Source: Juglans regia
Taxonomy: Eukaryota > Streptophyta > Magnoliopsida > Fagales > Juglandaceae
Assembly (NCBI RefSeq): GCF_001411555.2
Contig: NC_049901.1
Coordinates: 11,790,681-11,854,680 of the forward strand
Direction of reading: 5' to 3'
DNA: 64,000 nt
Of the stretch, positions 44,626-56,924 are shown in pieces. Under the pieces are notes generated by a model, which made no database searches, had not been told where the DNA came from, and was given only the letters and a program-made list of their open reading frames with translations. Positions within the stretch are counted from its first letter, which is position 1. Every line of letters starts with the position of its first letter. Both the position numbers and the translations under genes were made by a program.

Positions 44626-47600
44626 TCAGGTTTGAGATCTTTCCCGCATTTTTGCCCTTGCAAAAATTACTCCAGCTATGAGACCTACAGAGAGCAATAT
44701 TGTATTTTTTGGTCATGCTCAAGTGCAAGATTGAATCGTGCTTCATGTCATGTGGCTTGTGGAAGAATATGGACATACTCAAGTAAATGACATGGACACA
44801 ACTTACCGAAGAAAATGCTTGCCGAGTTTTCTAAGCTGGTAGGAACTTTGAAAATAAGGATGCCAGCAATGGACAGAGGGATCTTATTCAACGACCCCAC
44901 AAGGCTGCAGGAAGCAGTTCAGTGATTACAGATGTTGTATATACCATTTTATATAATTAATGCCATCTTATCTAAAATAACTATGAAAACGAATATTTTT
45001 TAAAGAAGAAAAGAAATGACCTGGTTCGGTAATGTTTTTCTTTTCCTCAATTAAAATAAACAAAAAAACAAAAACAAATTTCAACCCAGAAATAACATAT
45101 TACCCATCGGAATTTATTAGTCTTACCTGTACGTTGTAGCCCCAGTTTGATGAAGAAACCACATCGAAGTGAAGCTGATTGCTAGTCCCAAAACTCCACT
45201 TAATGTCATTACAAACCAGAAGGTTGGCAACCTCAATAGTGGCCTGCCAAATCAATTCAACATCCAAAAGATTCAACAGGATAGAAAAGGAAAATAAAAA
45301 GATAAGAACTTTTCTCTGCATACAGTTAGAGCTTAATCAAGTCCCTCACACTGCCCAAGAGCACGTCCAAAATTCCCGTGTAAAAGGTAAAGAATTGTAC
45401 GAGTTATTTGCAAAGTACATACAATGCTTATCTAGGAGATAAATTACTATAATCAAGGCTGATCCATCAGGTTTTCATGTTCAGGAGACGGATATAAAAG
45501 CGCACGCATTGGGATGTTTCAGTGTGAGATATATTGCAATCTGATCTCTCGTAGAAAGCAGGAATATGAAAAAAATGTCGATGCAAAAAAGGATGAATTA
45601 TAGGGACTCATTACAAAATGGTTTCTCATATGCATAAAGCAGTTCGAATGTATGAGAGAAAAGAAGCAGCAGCCAAACCTTTTTTATATATAAGTAGAAG
45701 CAGCCAAACCTACCGCTCTCAAAAGGAGCAAGTATTGGAGAAAGAAAGTGGGTGGGGGGAGGAGCGAAGGGAGAAGCAAGAAAAAAAATGAATAAATGGG
45801 ACAAGAACGACAGATAAAAAGAACTATTATACTTTTGAGTATCTTACACAAGATTTCTTTATTGTGGACAAGTACTACTAGGAAGGTATCACTCTATAGC
45901 CAGAATATTTTACTATTTAGCAAATAATGGTTGGGGACTACAACGGAGGCAATAATAGATGGTGCAAGATTTCTGGTTAATCTTGCAATATAGCCAAAAG
46001 GCACCATCCAAGTTTTTAAGAAAATGTTATATACTACACTCTTACCCTACTTTTAACCAATTGTGTTGACATGACATTGTTTATCAACCTTTGAATGTAT
46101 TATTATAAAAAGGAAAATTGTACGTATCATACTCTCGTCCTACTTTCATCCAGCTATGATGAGGTGGCATCGCCCACCAACCTTTTATGTTTTTCTTTTA
46201 AAAAATGAAGGATGATCCAAGGGAGATAAAAGTGCCAAATTTTGTGCAGTGAGATGGGAGTATAGTATGTAGCATTACTCTTTTAAAAAATAAGGACCGA
46301 TCTAAAGGCTGATCAACAATGCCACATCAATATAGTGTGATGAGGATGGGATGTGAGCCTAGTTTATAGCATAACTCAAGTTTTCTAGTCAATCTTTACT
46401 AAAATAATTAACGCTAAAAAAAGAATAGGCATACAATGTAGCAGTTCATCTGAGTACCCTTGCTATATGGTAATGCAGTTTTTCTCACTTCAACAATATC
46501 AGCACAAATTTCAGATTGCATGGACCAAATAAGATGTTCATCATAAGAAAATTTTTGTTCCACAACCAAAAATACAGTATGCAAAGAAAAACCTAAAGTA
46601 AAAACTGCTTCCACCTCTGAAGATATCATCTTCAGCTTTAAAATGAATCGGTACACTAGATGGAGTTTGTTTGAACTCCAAAGACATAGTAATGTTAACT
46701 CAAGCAAATCCCACATCTTTAATTACCATTAGGAGAAGATTAATTCAATATGTCAGTAACAAAATAATTGGGTGTCAATGACATTATATCTTAGGTAGAT
46801 ACCATTATAGAAGACAAAATTCAGAAAAGGGGGGGAAAACTCACGTTCTGGTGAGGTAATCCACCTCATTGAAAATAAAAATTAGAAGAATCCCTAATGG
46901 CAATGATAGGGTGTTATTAAGCAAGACCATTGAAAACTCGTTTAGATTTCCAGATTTGGTAACTTGCTTTGCTGTATCCATGAGCCTACGTAGAGTCAGC
47001 TGCACAAATAAAATAAAACATATAAAAGACATCTTTACACCAAAACTAGAAAGAAAAAGTAATTATGTGCAAGCGGGTCAGCAGATGCACCCTTAGAACA
47101 ATAAACTAACACTCCCTTCCCTACTTGTTGGACACCTACAGAAATTCCTACTTTTTAAGGTAACATTACTCAACTTATGACTTGGTGAATTTGCCTTCAT
47201 TGGACGGAAAAAGCATGTGACCAAAATGCTCCTATTATTGAGTATTGTTATAAGTAATCGAAGATTTTATTAAAAAGGCATAGCCCAACCTTTATTTATA
47301 TTTTGTATTTAATATGGAACATATGGAACATTACAAGGAGCATCCAAAAGCGGGAAGGAGGACAATCAAAATGGGACAGAGGCAACAGCACATAAGGAAC
47401 CACTCGATTATCCATACGCCAACACAAGAACCCCATGCACCTATGGGATCAGCCACCACTACACCAAGTCTCTAGTATTGGCACCTCAAACTTGTGGTTT
47501 AAGGTCTAGTAAGAAAATTCTACAAGGCCATAGGACTTAATACTCAATTAAAATGATTACATATATTTTCATTCCTCTATAAGGTCCCTGCATAAGTAAT

Positions 47601-49884
47601 AAATACACAAGGTTACTGGTTTCTTCAACTTTCCACTTATCACAACATCCTGATAAGCTTACATTACTACAGGTATTTAGTACTCGTGAACACCAGAGTT
47701 TTTTTATATCTAGGTGAAGCATGCCCCTTTTCTAACAAAAAAAGAGCTCATGATAGTTGTGCAAAGATGTACAAGATGTCTGGGAAGAGAATGGACTCCA
47801 AATAATATATGAATAAAAGAGAAGAAAAATGGGGGGCAGGGGAGCACAATGATATCGTAGTTTTTTTTATAAGTAATATTGTAGTTGACATGATAATTAC
47901 TCCATTTAGGGAATAGTTCCACCAACCCAATTTTTCAACACTGCACCGCATAGCTAGCCAAATGACCAATATGTATGTCTGGCTTTCATTGTGTTACTGA
48001 GAAAAACAGAAATATCATTGAGAAAGGCGTCCAAATTGTGTACTCACAGAATATGATGCAGTTAAGAAGCAGTTAATAATCTGCCATGCATAGCCAACGG
48101 CGTGAAAAGATAGATCAGTAATCCCTCCGGAAATGGCTGAAATTATCTGCAGAAGTCAGACATAAAACCATTTCAAACTTATTCATTTGTAAATTCACGA
48201 AAATGTTTAAAGCAAATCTATATAACAGATAAAAACAACTTCAGGAAAGCACAAATCCGGTAAAGCCATTGAATTCCCGAGAAGTTAAAACAGAACAAGA
48301 TTAGTTGCTGACAATTTACATCAATCAACACAATAATATTAGAGTTCATCTAAGCAACCAATGACACATTTAAACATATCAGTACTTGTGTAACACATCT
48401 TTTTAAACATATGCCTAGCCCAGGGAGTTACTGCAGAACATCAGCTACTAGCACGTAAACACCAGATGAACATCCTACACAACAGGCACACCAATCTTAC
48501 TTCTTCCCCACACTATTGTATTCTTCACTTTCTCATGACGAAGAATCTAGGAGACCATGCAAACATAACATGTCTTTTACCCAGTTAAACCCTTCTGTGT
48601 AGCGCGTCCCCATCACACAAATCAGGTGAATCATTGCCTTTTCACCAATGGGACGTGGCCCCTAAAAATTGTTTGCACCCAAGGGTTCGAGCCTTGGACC
48701 TAGAGGGAGCATACTACCAAGCCAACCCTATATCTAAATGGACTTCACTGTTTAAGACATGTATTAGAAACCTGAAGGAGACGGAAGAAAAAAACAAAGA
48801 GTGGGCGTACTTTTTTTTTTTCAACAAAAGGACGAGACACTCTTAGATGCAAGCAACTAAAACCAGAAAAGAGTAAGGCCTCGTTTGTATTCACAGTCAT
48901 TCTCAATTCATCTCAACTCATCTCACTATTATTCACTACCATTCAGTAACTTTAACTCACAAATCTCACTACTATTCACAACTCATCTCACTACTATTCA
49001 CAACCCATCTCAACTCATCTCAACTCATCTTCGAATCCAAATGACACCTAAGAAGTTGATCATCTTGTTCCACATGATAAACGATTCTAGAAACAGAATC
49101 CCATATTACACTTTGAGCTACAGAACATACCATTAGGAACAGAGCAGCCCACACTCTGCTGTCATGATGCTTACTGAATAAATACATTTCACCAAGAGCA
49201 GTTATCACGTTAGTAACATTCTTCAGGACAGTGACCATTGCAACATTAATGTATTTCAAGCTGCAGAAAAGATAAAGAATATTTAAGGAACAAGTTTAAA
49301 AAAACGTTCAGTTTACCGAAAGGAAGCATGAAGGTGAGCACACAAACTAGAAAATTTCATACCTAAACATGCTGGTAATGAGCATCCCGACGAAAATAAC
49401 ATTCACAGGAAACCAAACCTTAACCAATCTCCATGTTAGTGGTTCTGTTGATATTATGCCCAGAAAACTCAATATAGACACAATAATCACTGAAATAAGA
49501 TTCTGCATCCATAGAAGTATTTAAGTGTCATCAGCTCGTTAGATTTTAGAAACTGTTTTCAGATCATTTTATGAAAGGTCACTAGGTAAATCAAACAAAA
49601 TAATTTTCATAAAAAGTGAAAACATTGCAACTCAAGTTCCTAAGGAACAGATCACATTGAACTACCTGGTAAAGCATCAAAGATATCCCGGCATTAAAAT
49701 CATAGCTGGAAAGCACAAACTTGTTGATGAGTATCATGCTGCATGACGAAATGCAATATGCGAAGCCAGACAATAAGGCTTGATTAGGTATCTTAAGCAC
49801 TCTATTACTTCGTGCTGTCTTTTCTCCATCTTTGATTAACTTACCAGTTTCCAAGTCATTATCCTTGTTTTCAAAAGTATTCAT
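44626..49884 (-). CDS. GONST1: Golgi GDP-mannose transporter, GONST1-type (338 aa)
   Basis: The eight coding exons are 49884-49666, 49502-49363, 49260-49131, 48146-48048, 46999-46845, 45243-45127, 44904-44807 and 44684-44626. All have GT/AG borders and sum to 1017 nt in phase. Landmarks: ALLSGFAYCISSCSMILINK, SSYDFNAGISLMLYQ, ITSMFSLKYINVAMVTVLKN, EMYLFSKHHDSRVWAALFLM, ISGGITDLSFHAVGYAW, DTAKQVTKSGNLNEFSMVLL, WFLHQTGATTYSLVGSLNK and a basic tail (FARAKMRERSQT). The GSLNK motif is the one linked to GDP-sugar binding. About ten membrane segments fit the NST family. It moves GDP-mannose into the Golgi lumen; GONST1 is tied to sphingolipid glycosylation in Arabidopsis. No break was seen. The start is the first ATG 13 nt into the exon. 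Confidence 0.93.
48634..48846. other. Possible SINE-like sequence in GONST1 intron
   Basis: A B-box-like 'gggttcgagccttgg' at about 48681 lies in a stretch unlike its AT-rich surroundings and ends before a T-run near 48810. No A box could be placed with confidence. Confidence 0.3.
48875..49050. mobile_element. MITE in GONST1 intron 3
   Basis: A relative of the MITE at 7137-7310: the ends 'aggcctcgtttgtattcaca' and 'cttcgaatccaaatgacacct' are imperfect inverted repeats around 'ctcatctcactattattcac'-type repeats. It lies 81 bp from the end of coding exon 3 (49131). Confidence 0.65.
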
Positions 49885-50138
49885 TGCAGATAATGACCTA
49901 CACAAAAAGTGGAATGAGATTAGTTCATGGCCAACATTTCAAGCTCAGTTTTATTTGTTGTTCTACAAGCAAAAGGAAAAGGAAAAAATCAAAATCAAAG
50001 CCAAGCACATCAACAATGAACGGCATAGCCCCCAAAGAGTCTTTTGGGTCAAATAAAGGCAAAAAAAGAACATGATCAAGGACAACATTTATGGAATCTG
50101 TAAATTCAACCATTGAGAAAGTAAAATTTATTAATTTG

Positions 50139-50480
50139 AATTTACTAGCTTGCTGGAAATATGGTGGGCAGTGTCTACCTATTGCAGCCATTTGGAAAAT
50201 GATTCCTTCGTGTTTGATGTGGTGTCTATGGCTAGAAAGGAATGGGAGATGTTTTGAAGACAAAGAACGATTGATGGAAGAAATTAGGGAATTTTTCCTT
50301 AAAACACTATGTCTATGGGCTAAGGCTTTTGTAATGGATAGTGATGAAGTGTTGGAGTTTTTCTAGTTTTTTCTTTCTTTTTAGTCGCTGTATGTAGGTA
50401 TTTCCTCTTGTATACTTCCTCTCTGTACTTGGGCTATGCCTATTTATGGTAATAAAACTCTTATTAATTGTCAAAAAAAA
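50139..50480 (+). mobile_element. 5'-truncated LINE tail 1
   Basis: It encodes the last part of an L1-type ORF2 (AIWKMIPSCLMWCLWLERNG, RLMEEIREFFLKTL), followed by a 3' untranslated end ('gggctatgcctatttatggt') and an A-run. The target duplication TTATTAATTTG lies at 50128-50138 and 50481-50491. It lies in the GONST1 leader intron, antisense to the gene. Confidence 0.85.
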
Positions 50481-52025
50481 TTATTAATTTGGAAATATTG
50501 TATGCTTGTTTCTTCCTAACTCAAATCTAACATAGAATAAAGCCCAGAAAACATTTTCAATTTCCATTGCTCGAAGAATCAAATTAAGAGATATAGGATA
50601 AAACCTGTAATGATGGCAAAAGGCACCATATAAGTAGCTTATTTTCTTGTGCCCTTCAACTCTAGAAAAATTCTGCCTCTTTTTAGGTCCTCTAGATTAC
50701 GGAGATAAAGCAATTCCATTAGGATCTTTTCTCCTTCCAAGAAACCCCATAAATACTCCTACATATGAACGTGATTCTCATCTACAAAGAACACTTGTTC
50801 AAACCCACATGTTCTACCAGTCACATATTCACACCCACCCCCAAACCAAACATTATGCACTCACTTCTTATAATATTCAAACCTAAACTTACAATACAAG
50901 AAAGATCTCCTTTTTATTTTTTTTTAAATAGCCATTTTAAATAGCTATATTTCCTTCTTCGTTTTTTAATTGTGCTTTCAAACATAAGGTTGTAATATAG
51001 AATGACAAAATTCTAATATAGTTCCAAAAAAACTGGTAGCTTACAATACCAGAAATCAAATAGGACGACAAGTTGGTTTCCGCCCAAAACAAGCTACTGT
51101 GATCAACTGGACAAAAGAAGCTTTCAATGATAAGATTATCACATCCAACAAAAATCAACTTCTTAGAAGTTAAATACCAAATTTGGGATTGGAAAAAATA
51201 AATCCTTTGATTATACTCCTATCATTATTCTCTCTTCAGTATTTGCATCCTTCAAATTTGCTCAATCTTCCAACTTGTAATAATATTAAAGACATCACCA
51301 CTAAGCAGCATTCAACACCAAATCACATATAATGCCAATGAATAATGACAATGTGCAACAAAATTATAGTTTTGTAAGCTATAACAGAGCTCAATTTAAG
51401 CAAATTCAAACTGACAAAATGAAAAAATATCAGAAGATTACAAAGATATGAATCTATTAATGCTAAAATCCAACATCAGGTACAATATAGTCACACTTAC
51501 CTGAGAACCGCACACCTGTTAAGTACTTCTCTTCTTAACTAACTGGACACTGGAGACCTGATCTAGAACCCAATTTAACTCACAAAACTTAAGGCCTCGT
51601 TTAACCTTCGGCTAACTTAGTTTCTCTGCAATACTTCTTCTAGAAGCACGACCATAAAAAGCTGCTGAAGAGAGAGGACTTGAACATTAAACATGGATAT
51701 AAATATTTTTCCATGTCCCAGCCGGAAACTATAAATCTTACTTAATCAAGGATCAAAATATAGTAGCAGCAAAGTAACATAACATAGCTATGAAATGTAG
51801 ATAGTTGGTGAGTTGAAGGACCAATACAATTCAATTATTCTACAAGTTATTTCTTTCCATTTTCCAACACTTGCAAACAAACATGCTGGTAGCAAAGTGA
51901 ATAATCTACTTATCTATAGCTTCCATAACCATCACAAGAAAATACAGGTTCTTTTAACAATAAGAACTTTGAGGAATCAATACTTAAATGTTCCACAGAC
52001 CTATCCATCATATATATCATTAGAA

Positions 52026-52803
52026 TGGAATGTTGATTTCATTAGGGCAGCCCAAGACTGGGAGTTGGAGATGATCACAAAGTTCTATGCGGCACTGTAT
52101 TATGTACGTATGACTGAGGGCACCATGGATATGATGATTTGGAGTCCATCTAAGAAAGGCAAGTTCATTGTCAGATCTTTTCACAAAGTTTTAACAAGCC
52201 CAAGCATGCACACATTTCCCTAGAAGAGCATTTGGCAGACAAAAGCTCCTTCCAAAGCTGCTTTTTTTGTCTGGACAGCAGCATTGGGCAGAATTCTCAC
52301 CACAAATAACTTGAGGAAACGTCGGATAATGGTGTTGGATTGGTGTTGCATGTGCAAGAAAGATGGGGAATCGGTAGATCATCTGTTTCTACATTGTGAG
52401 GTGGCGAGGAACATGTGGGATTACTTCTTCACAGGACTTGGTTTATCATGGGTCATGCTTTTTAGTTTGGTAGATTTTCTAGCTAGCTGGAGAGGTCTCC
52501 ATGGTAATTCACAAGTCGCAGCAATCTAGAAAATGGTCCCTATCTGCATGTGTTGGTGTATATGGCGGGAACGAAATGATAGAAGCTTCAAAAACCGTGA
52601 GAAGACAATGGAGGAGCTGAAAGTTTTTTCTTTAAAACATTGTTCTCATGGGTGGGGGCCATTGTATGTAACGGACTAAATGTCCATGACTTTTTACTAT
52701 CAGTTGTAAACTCTAGTTAGGTATTTCTCATGTATACTCCCTGTATACTTGGACTTTGCATATTCTTAGGAATAAAATACCTTGATTACCGATCAAAAAA
52801 AAA
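52026..52803 (+). mobile_element. 5'-truncated LINE tail 2
   Basis: The target duplication ATCATTAGAA occurs at 52016-52025 and 52804-52813. The insert encodes the zf-RVT domain of ORF2 (WQTKAPSKAAFFVWTAALGR, CCMCKKDGESVDHLFLHC) and the C-terminal WCIWRERNDRSF segment, then a 3' tail and A-run. Stop codons interrupt it in at least two places. Confidence 0.88.
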
Positions 52804-52847
52804 ATCATTAGAAATTGCAAAGGCAAAGTTTTTTGTTCTTTCAATCA

Positions 52848-52946
52848 TTAAAGGGGTTATCTCTTGTATGCAACTTGTGTACTAGGGTTGCCCCTCTGCA
52901 TTTTTAATGAAGGGAACTTACTTATTTAAAGGGGTTATCTCTTGTA
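52848..52946. repeat. LINE 3'-tail scrap with 21-bp direct repeat
   Basis: 'ttaaaggggttatctcttgt' plus 'a' occurs at 52848-52868 and again at 52926-52946, 57 bp apart. The inner part resembles the LINE 3' untranslated end seen in the neighbouring tails ('cttgtgtactagggttgccc'). It could be a very short insertion or a local duplication. Confidence 0.5.
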
Positions 52947-53249
52947 GCAGACAAAGGCAACTGTCAGGAAATGTGGGTCAAGGATTTAGAGATTTTGGTA
53001 AGCCTTACTTTTGGAGATGGAACCGGTAGAGAGAGCTTTATTAGGATGCCTAAAAAATTAATGCTTTATCACATGAAAGCAAGCTTGTAGGAAAACAAGT
53101 TTCCCTCAAAACAACTAAAAACTCACTAGTTTGCCAAGAAGAGAGAATGCTTAACCAAACACAAACCATATTGATGCAGTTAAAAGTACAATCTGACAAT
53201 GTCAGTCTCAATATTAATGCCAGCTACGGGCTATCATTCTCCAAATAAA

Positions 53250-53600
53250 TGATCCCACCAATCTTAACAGTGGTAGAGTTATTGGCAAGCTGGGTAATGC
53301 CGGGTGGTGCTCCACAAATCAAAGCTATGTGGAAGATGGTTCATATTTGCATTATGTGGTGCATATGGCGGGAGCATAACGAGCGGACATTTGAAGATAA
53401 GGAGCGGACTATAGAGGATCTTAGAATTTTATTTTTCCGCACCTTATTTCTTTGGGTTATTGCTGTAGATTTTAATGGCCTAAATGTACATGATTTTCTT
53501 ATTTCTTTCTTAGCAAACTAGATAGGTTTTATCTCTTGTATACCACCTTTTGTACCTGGGCTTTGCCTATTATTATTTATACTACCGTTTACTTATAAAA
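53250..53600 (+). mobile_element. 5'-truncated LINE tail 3
   Basis: The ORF2 C-terminus (MVHICIMWCIWREHNERTFE, FFRTLFLW) is followed by the shared 3' end ('cttgtataccaccttttgta', 'gggctttgcc') and an A-run at about 53589-53599. The 5' boundary and target duplication could not be fixed. Confidence 0.75.
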
Positions 53601-54694
53601 AAAAAAGTTCTATAGATTCTTTGAAGCAAAATATTGAGTACAGCAGGATTTCAGACATTTCGTTTTGTAATCAAAGATCAAGAGAATAAACATCATTAGA
53701 AAAAATGATCGAAACAACTACATAGGTCATCTCAAATTTGTGAAATTAAAATTTTATTGATAATCAGTTGGCAAGAAACAAAAGCAGTAATTATCAATTT
53801 CATTTTCAGTTACGAGTAATCATATTAAGCACAAATTATACAATAGAGAAAAGATGGAAAAGAGACAGTACCTTGAACCCAAAGGCAAGACCTCAAAACC
53901 CATAATGGGTCACAAAGGTAACGGACAAAAAGCGAGAAGATCGAGCTTGGAACGAAAAAAGGAATTTCCTTTTTGGGATTTGAGAGATACAGAAAATCTT
54001 TACAGAGGGATGATCACAGAGGAAAGAGAAGAGCTAAGAAGCTGGATTTCTCACAAACAAAGGAGTCAGAGAGAAGGAAGTGTGAAACAAAACTGACCCG
54101 GCTTCTTAGATTCCAAAGTGAAACTCTTTTTAAAGCGTTTGAATTCCTTCCTCTCCCTTTCAAGTAGTGAATGCTAGGATGCGCTGTTTCTTGGGTGCGC
54201 ACTATAGCATTTTGGTCAGCGAACGTGTGCATTTTGTTGTTTAACAGAAATCCTTCTCGCAGGTGTCTCCTATAACATGCGTTTATCGGAAACCAATGGC
54301 CGGTTGCCACGTATGCGGCACATCAAGACGCGAAGACACGCGTGTTATAGGGAAAACACTCCCTAACCCAAATGAAAACCTCTCTCTGCTCTCTCGAACG
54401 AAAGCCCGAATGAAAACCTTTCTCTGCTCTCTCGAACGAAAATGAAAACGAAGATGAAAATACTCCCTCTCTCTCGTCTCTCGCTCTCTCGATCCCGAAA
54501 ACCTTCATAATAGACGAAAACACTCCCTCTCTCTGTGCTCTCTCGCTTGACGGAACCTCACTCTCTCCGAATCTGTGATTTCGAAGTTTACTCCATCTCT
54601 GTCACTCTCCTTCCCTCTCGTGACCCAGGAATGACCCAAGTGGTAGTGCCGCCACGAAACCTGCAAGAAAGACGTTGAGGTAGTGCCATTTGGA

Positions 54695-54860
54695 TTTGGA
54701 TTGAAATTTTTCTTCTCCTCACAGTAGATTAGGGTTTTATTTTTTTGTATCCCTAATTTTCAATTGATTTTGGATTTGGATTGAAATTTTTCTTCTCGTC
54801 ACAGTAGATTAGGGTTTTATTTTTTCGTATCCCTAATTTTCGTTTGACTATTTTTGTAGG
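54695..54860. repeat. Tandem duplication of about 76 bp
   Basis: Two near-identical units carry 'ttggatttggattgaaattt', 'cacagtagattagggtttta' and 'cgtatccctaatttt'. They lie in the leader or first intron of the GRF gene. Confidence 0.8.
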
Positions 54861-55044
54861 TTTTTTTTACAATATATTTCCCAGAAAACTCGTAACCCTC
54901 CCTCAAGCAAACCTGGGAATGAAGGTAATTTTCAGTGTACTAATTTTTATTAGGGTTAGTAGTTCTGGAATATTTACCAGAATTGGAGAAGTCGATATGG
55001 TAATATTATTATAAATCAACTGCTCCATCTGTTATGATCTTGAA

Positions 55045-55300
55045 TCAATTAGTGTAAGTTTTATTTTAAGCAATTAGTTATGCATTTCTTGGAGGTGAGA
55101 TTGGTTGTTTGCAGAATTAGTTATGCAATTAGTGTAAGTTTTATGTTAAGCAATTAGTTATGCATTTCTTGGAGGTGAGATTGGTTGTTTGTAGAATTAG
55201 TTATGCAATTAGTGTAAGTTTTATGTTAAGCAATTAGTTATACATTTCTTGGAGGTGAGATTGGTTGTTTGCAGAATTAGTGAGGTGAGATTGGTTGTTT
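55045..55300. repeat. About 84-bp tandem repeat, three copies plus partials
   Basis: The units contain 'aattagtgtaagttttat', 'ttaagcaattagttatgcat', 'ttcttggaggtgagattggt' and 'tgtttgcagaattag'. Shortened partial units follow to about 55330. Intronic to the GRF gene if its first exon ends near 54920. Confidence 0.85.
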
Positions 55301-55473
55301 ACAAAATTCTTGGAGGTGAGATTAGTTATGTTAAGGCTTCCTTGTAGAATAACTCATATTTCATGGATGTTTTGTTGTGTCTCACCTCCAAACCACTTTG
55401 CCACGGTCAGGGGTCCAACCCCACAATTATTCATCTAAATGTTGTTTTTATTCGGTATTTGCCACCATAACTG

Positions 55474-55893
55474 ATGTGTAAAATGCAGTATAACAACCCA
55501 GCTAGTTCTAGTTCAAGTTCTTTGAGTTCAAGATCAAAAGATGAAGCTGAGTTGGATATACCACTTTGCCACTATGGGATCCTATCAAAGCTAAGGATTT
55601 CTGCCAAAGATACTAGTTTTGGCAGACGGTTTTTCAATTGTCCAAAGTATAAGATGGACAAACAATGCGGGTTTTTTCAATGGATTGATTTTGAAATGGA
55701 ACAAAACAGTTGTTGTAAAATTACATTGGAGTTAGCTCAAAGAAGGAACAACAGGATCAATCAAGCACGTGTAATGGCTGAAGAAGCAAAATTCAAAGCT
55801 ATGGAAAAGAAGTACAAGGAAATATTACAAGTTCTATTGTTGTCATGGTTTTGTATTGTTTTGCTTTGTGCTGTAATTTTTGTGATGGTTTGA
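55474..55893 (+). CDS. GRF-type zinc-finger protein with C-terminal TM
   Basis: A 139-aa ORF: Ser-rich N-terminus, GRF zinc finger (residues 30-72; TSFGRRFFNCPKYK, QCGFFQWID), Arg/Glu-rich coiled-coil-like helix (85-117) and one hydrophobic C-terminal segment (119-138, probable tail anchor). GRF fingers bind nucleic acid and occur in many plant transposon-linked proteins. The usual CxCG start reads CHYG, so the second zinc ligand (position 34) is Tyr. An acceptor-like 'aaaatgcag' right before TATAAC suggests the real exon starts at about 55489 and is joined to an upstream ATG exon (ATGAAG with donor GTAATT, about 54920). The first codons are therefore uncertain. Function unknown. Confidence 0.65.
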   Translation: MCKMQYNNPASSSSSSLSSRSKDEAELDIPLCHYGILSKLRISAKDTSFGRRFFNCPKYKMDKQCGFFQWIDFEMEQNSCCKITLELAQRRNNRINQARVMAEEAKFKAMEKKYKEILQVLLLSWFCIVLLCAVIFVMV

Positions 55894-56924
55894 ACGATAG
55901 TCATGTATATGTAATGGATTATGCAGTTTAATCTAGTTATGATTATGCAGTTTAATGGATTTTTTCAATGTGATGATTTCTGTTTAATGTATTGGATTTA
56001 ATGTATTGTTTTGCTTTCTGGTCAATGATCTGAGCGCGTTTGAAATCATGCAGCTGGTTGCATGCTGTAGCTCAGCTATATACAGACCATAATGATAAAT
56101 ATTGATCAGGATAATAAATTTATAAGCAGCTGGTTGCATGCTGATATATGAAATGCTATTGAAATGCTATTGGTTACCTTCAACACGAATATCTATATGA
56201 AATGACTTAAATAAGTACTCAAGATATTCCCCTTTTCATGCATTTCACGTTAAATAGATACAGAAAACACTGCTGGCGATTAGCATTACACAGGACACCT
56301 GCGATATAGCATTTCCCATGGCACGCATCAATTACTTTGATAAGGTACGCCAAACATCAAAATCTCCATATATAAAATATTCCAATGGACCGACTATAGT
56401 CTTTGCTGCTGTTAATTTTTCATTATCACGAATCTTAGAAGGAGTAGCATACTACAACGCAAGTTGCCATCACATAAACAGAAACAAATGGATTACTGAA
56501 AGCTACAAACTCAAATCACTACAAAACCAAAGTATATAAAAGAAAAGAAAGAAATCCAAATCCATAACCGCAGTAAAATCTTTCCAAAATATATCTAGAA
56601 GTAAAACCATTACAAAAGTTTTCGACCGAATCAGTAAGAGAAACTGCATATCAAACTCATTCATGCATACAATCAATTTATAAATATTGATCAGGTTTGA
56701 GATCGACTCATTCATGCTACTCGGGCTCCAAATACATTAAGCCCATAAATTCAACATCTCCAAATTCAACATCTCCAACATTAAGCCCATGGAAACAATG
56801 CATTTATCGGAACCAGCCATTTCCTGTAACATTAACAAAAATAAAAAACAAATTAACTTCCCACAATAAGACTACCATCATGAGGTTTACACAGAACTGC
56901 CAAACAAGCAAAAGAACACCAACC
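55894..56924. other. Spacer between convergent genes, nothing recognised
   Basis: It contains two short repeats of 'gcagctggttgcatgctg' (about 56050 and about 56130) and AT-rich DNA. Presumably it holds the 3' ends of both transcripts. No ORF with a motif is present. Confidence 0.5.

Larger units (their letters stand above)
49885..54170 (-). other. Probable GONST1 5' leader exons and introns
   Basis: The ATG exon begins after acceptor GTGTAG (exon base 49897). Upstream, a short exon 51557-51501 has acceptor GATCAG and donor GTAAGT, and a first exon ending at 53872 with donor GTACTG could start near 54170. These splice sites are good but not unique; transcripts are needed. The introns hold LINE tails, which are listed separately. 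50490-51500 and 51560-52015 show nothing else I recognise. Confidence 0.5.
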
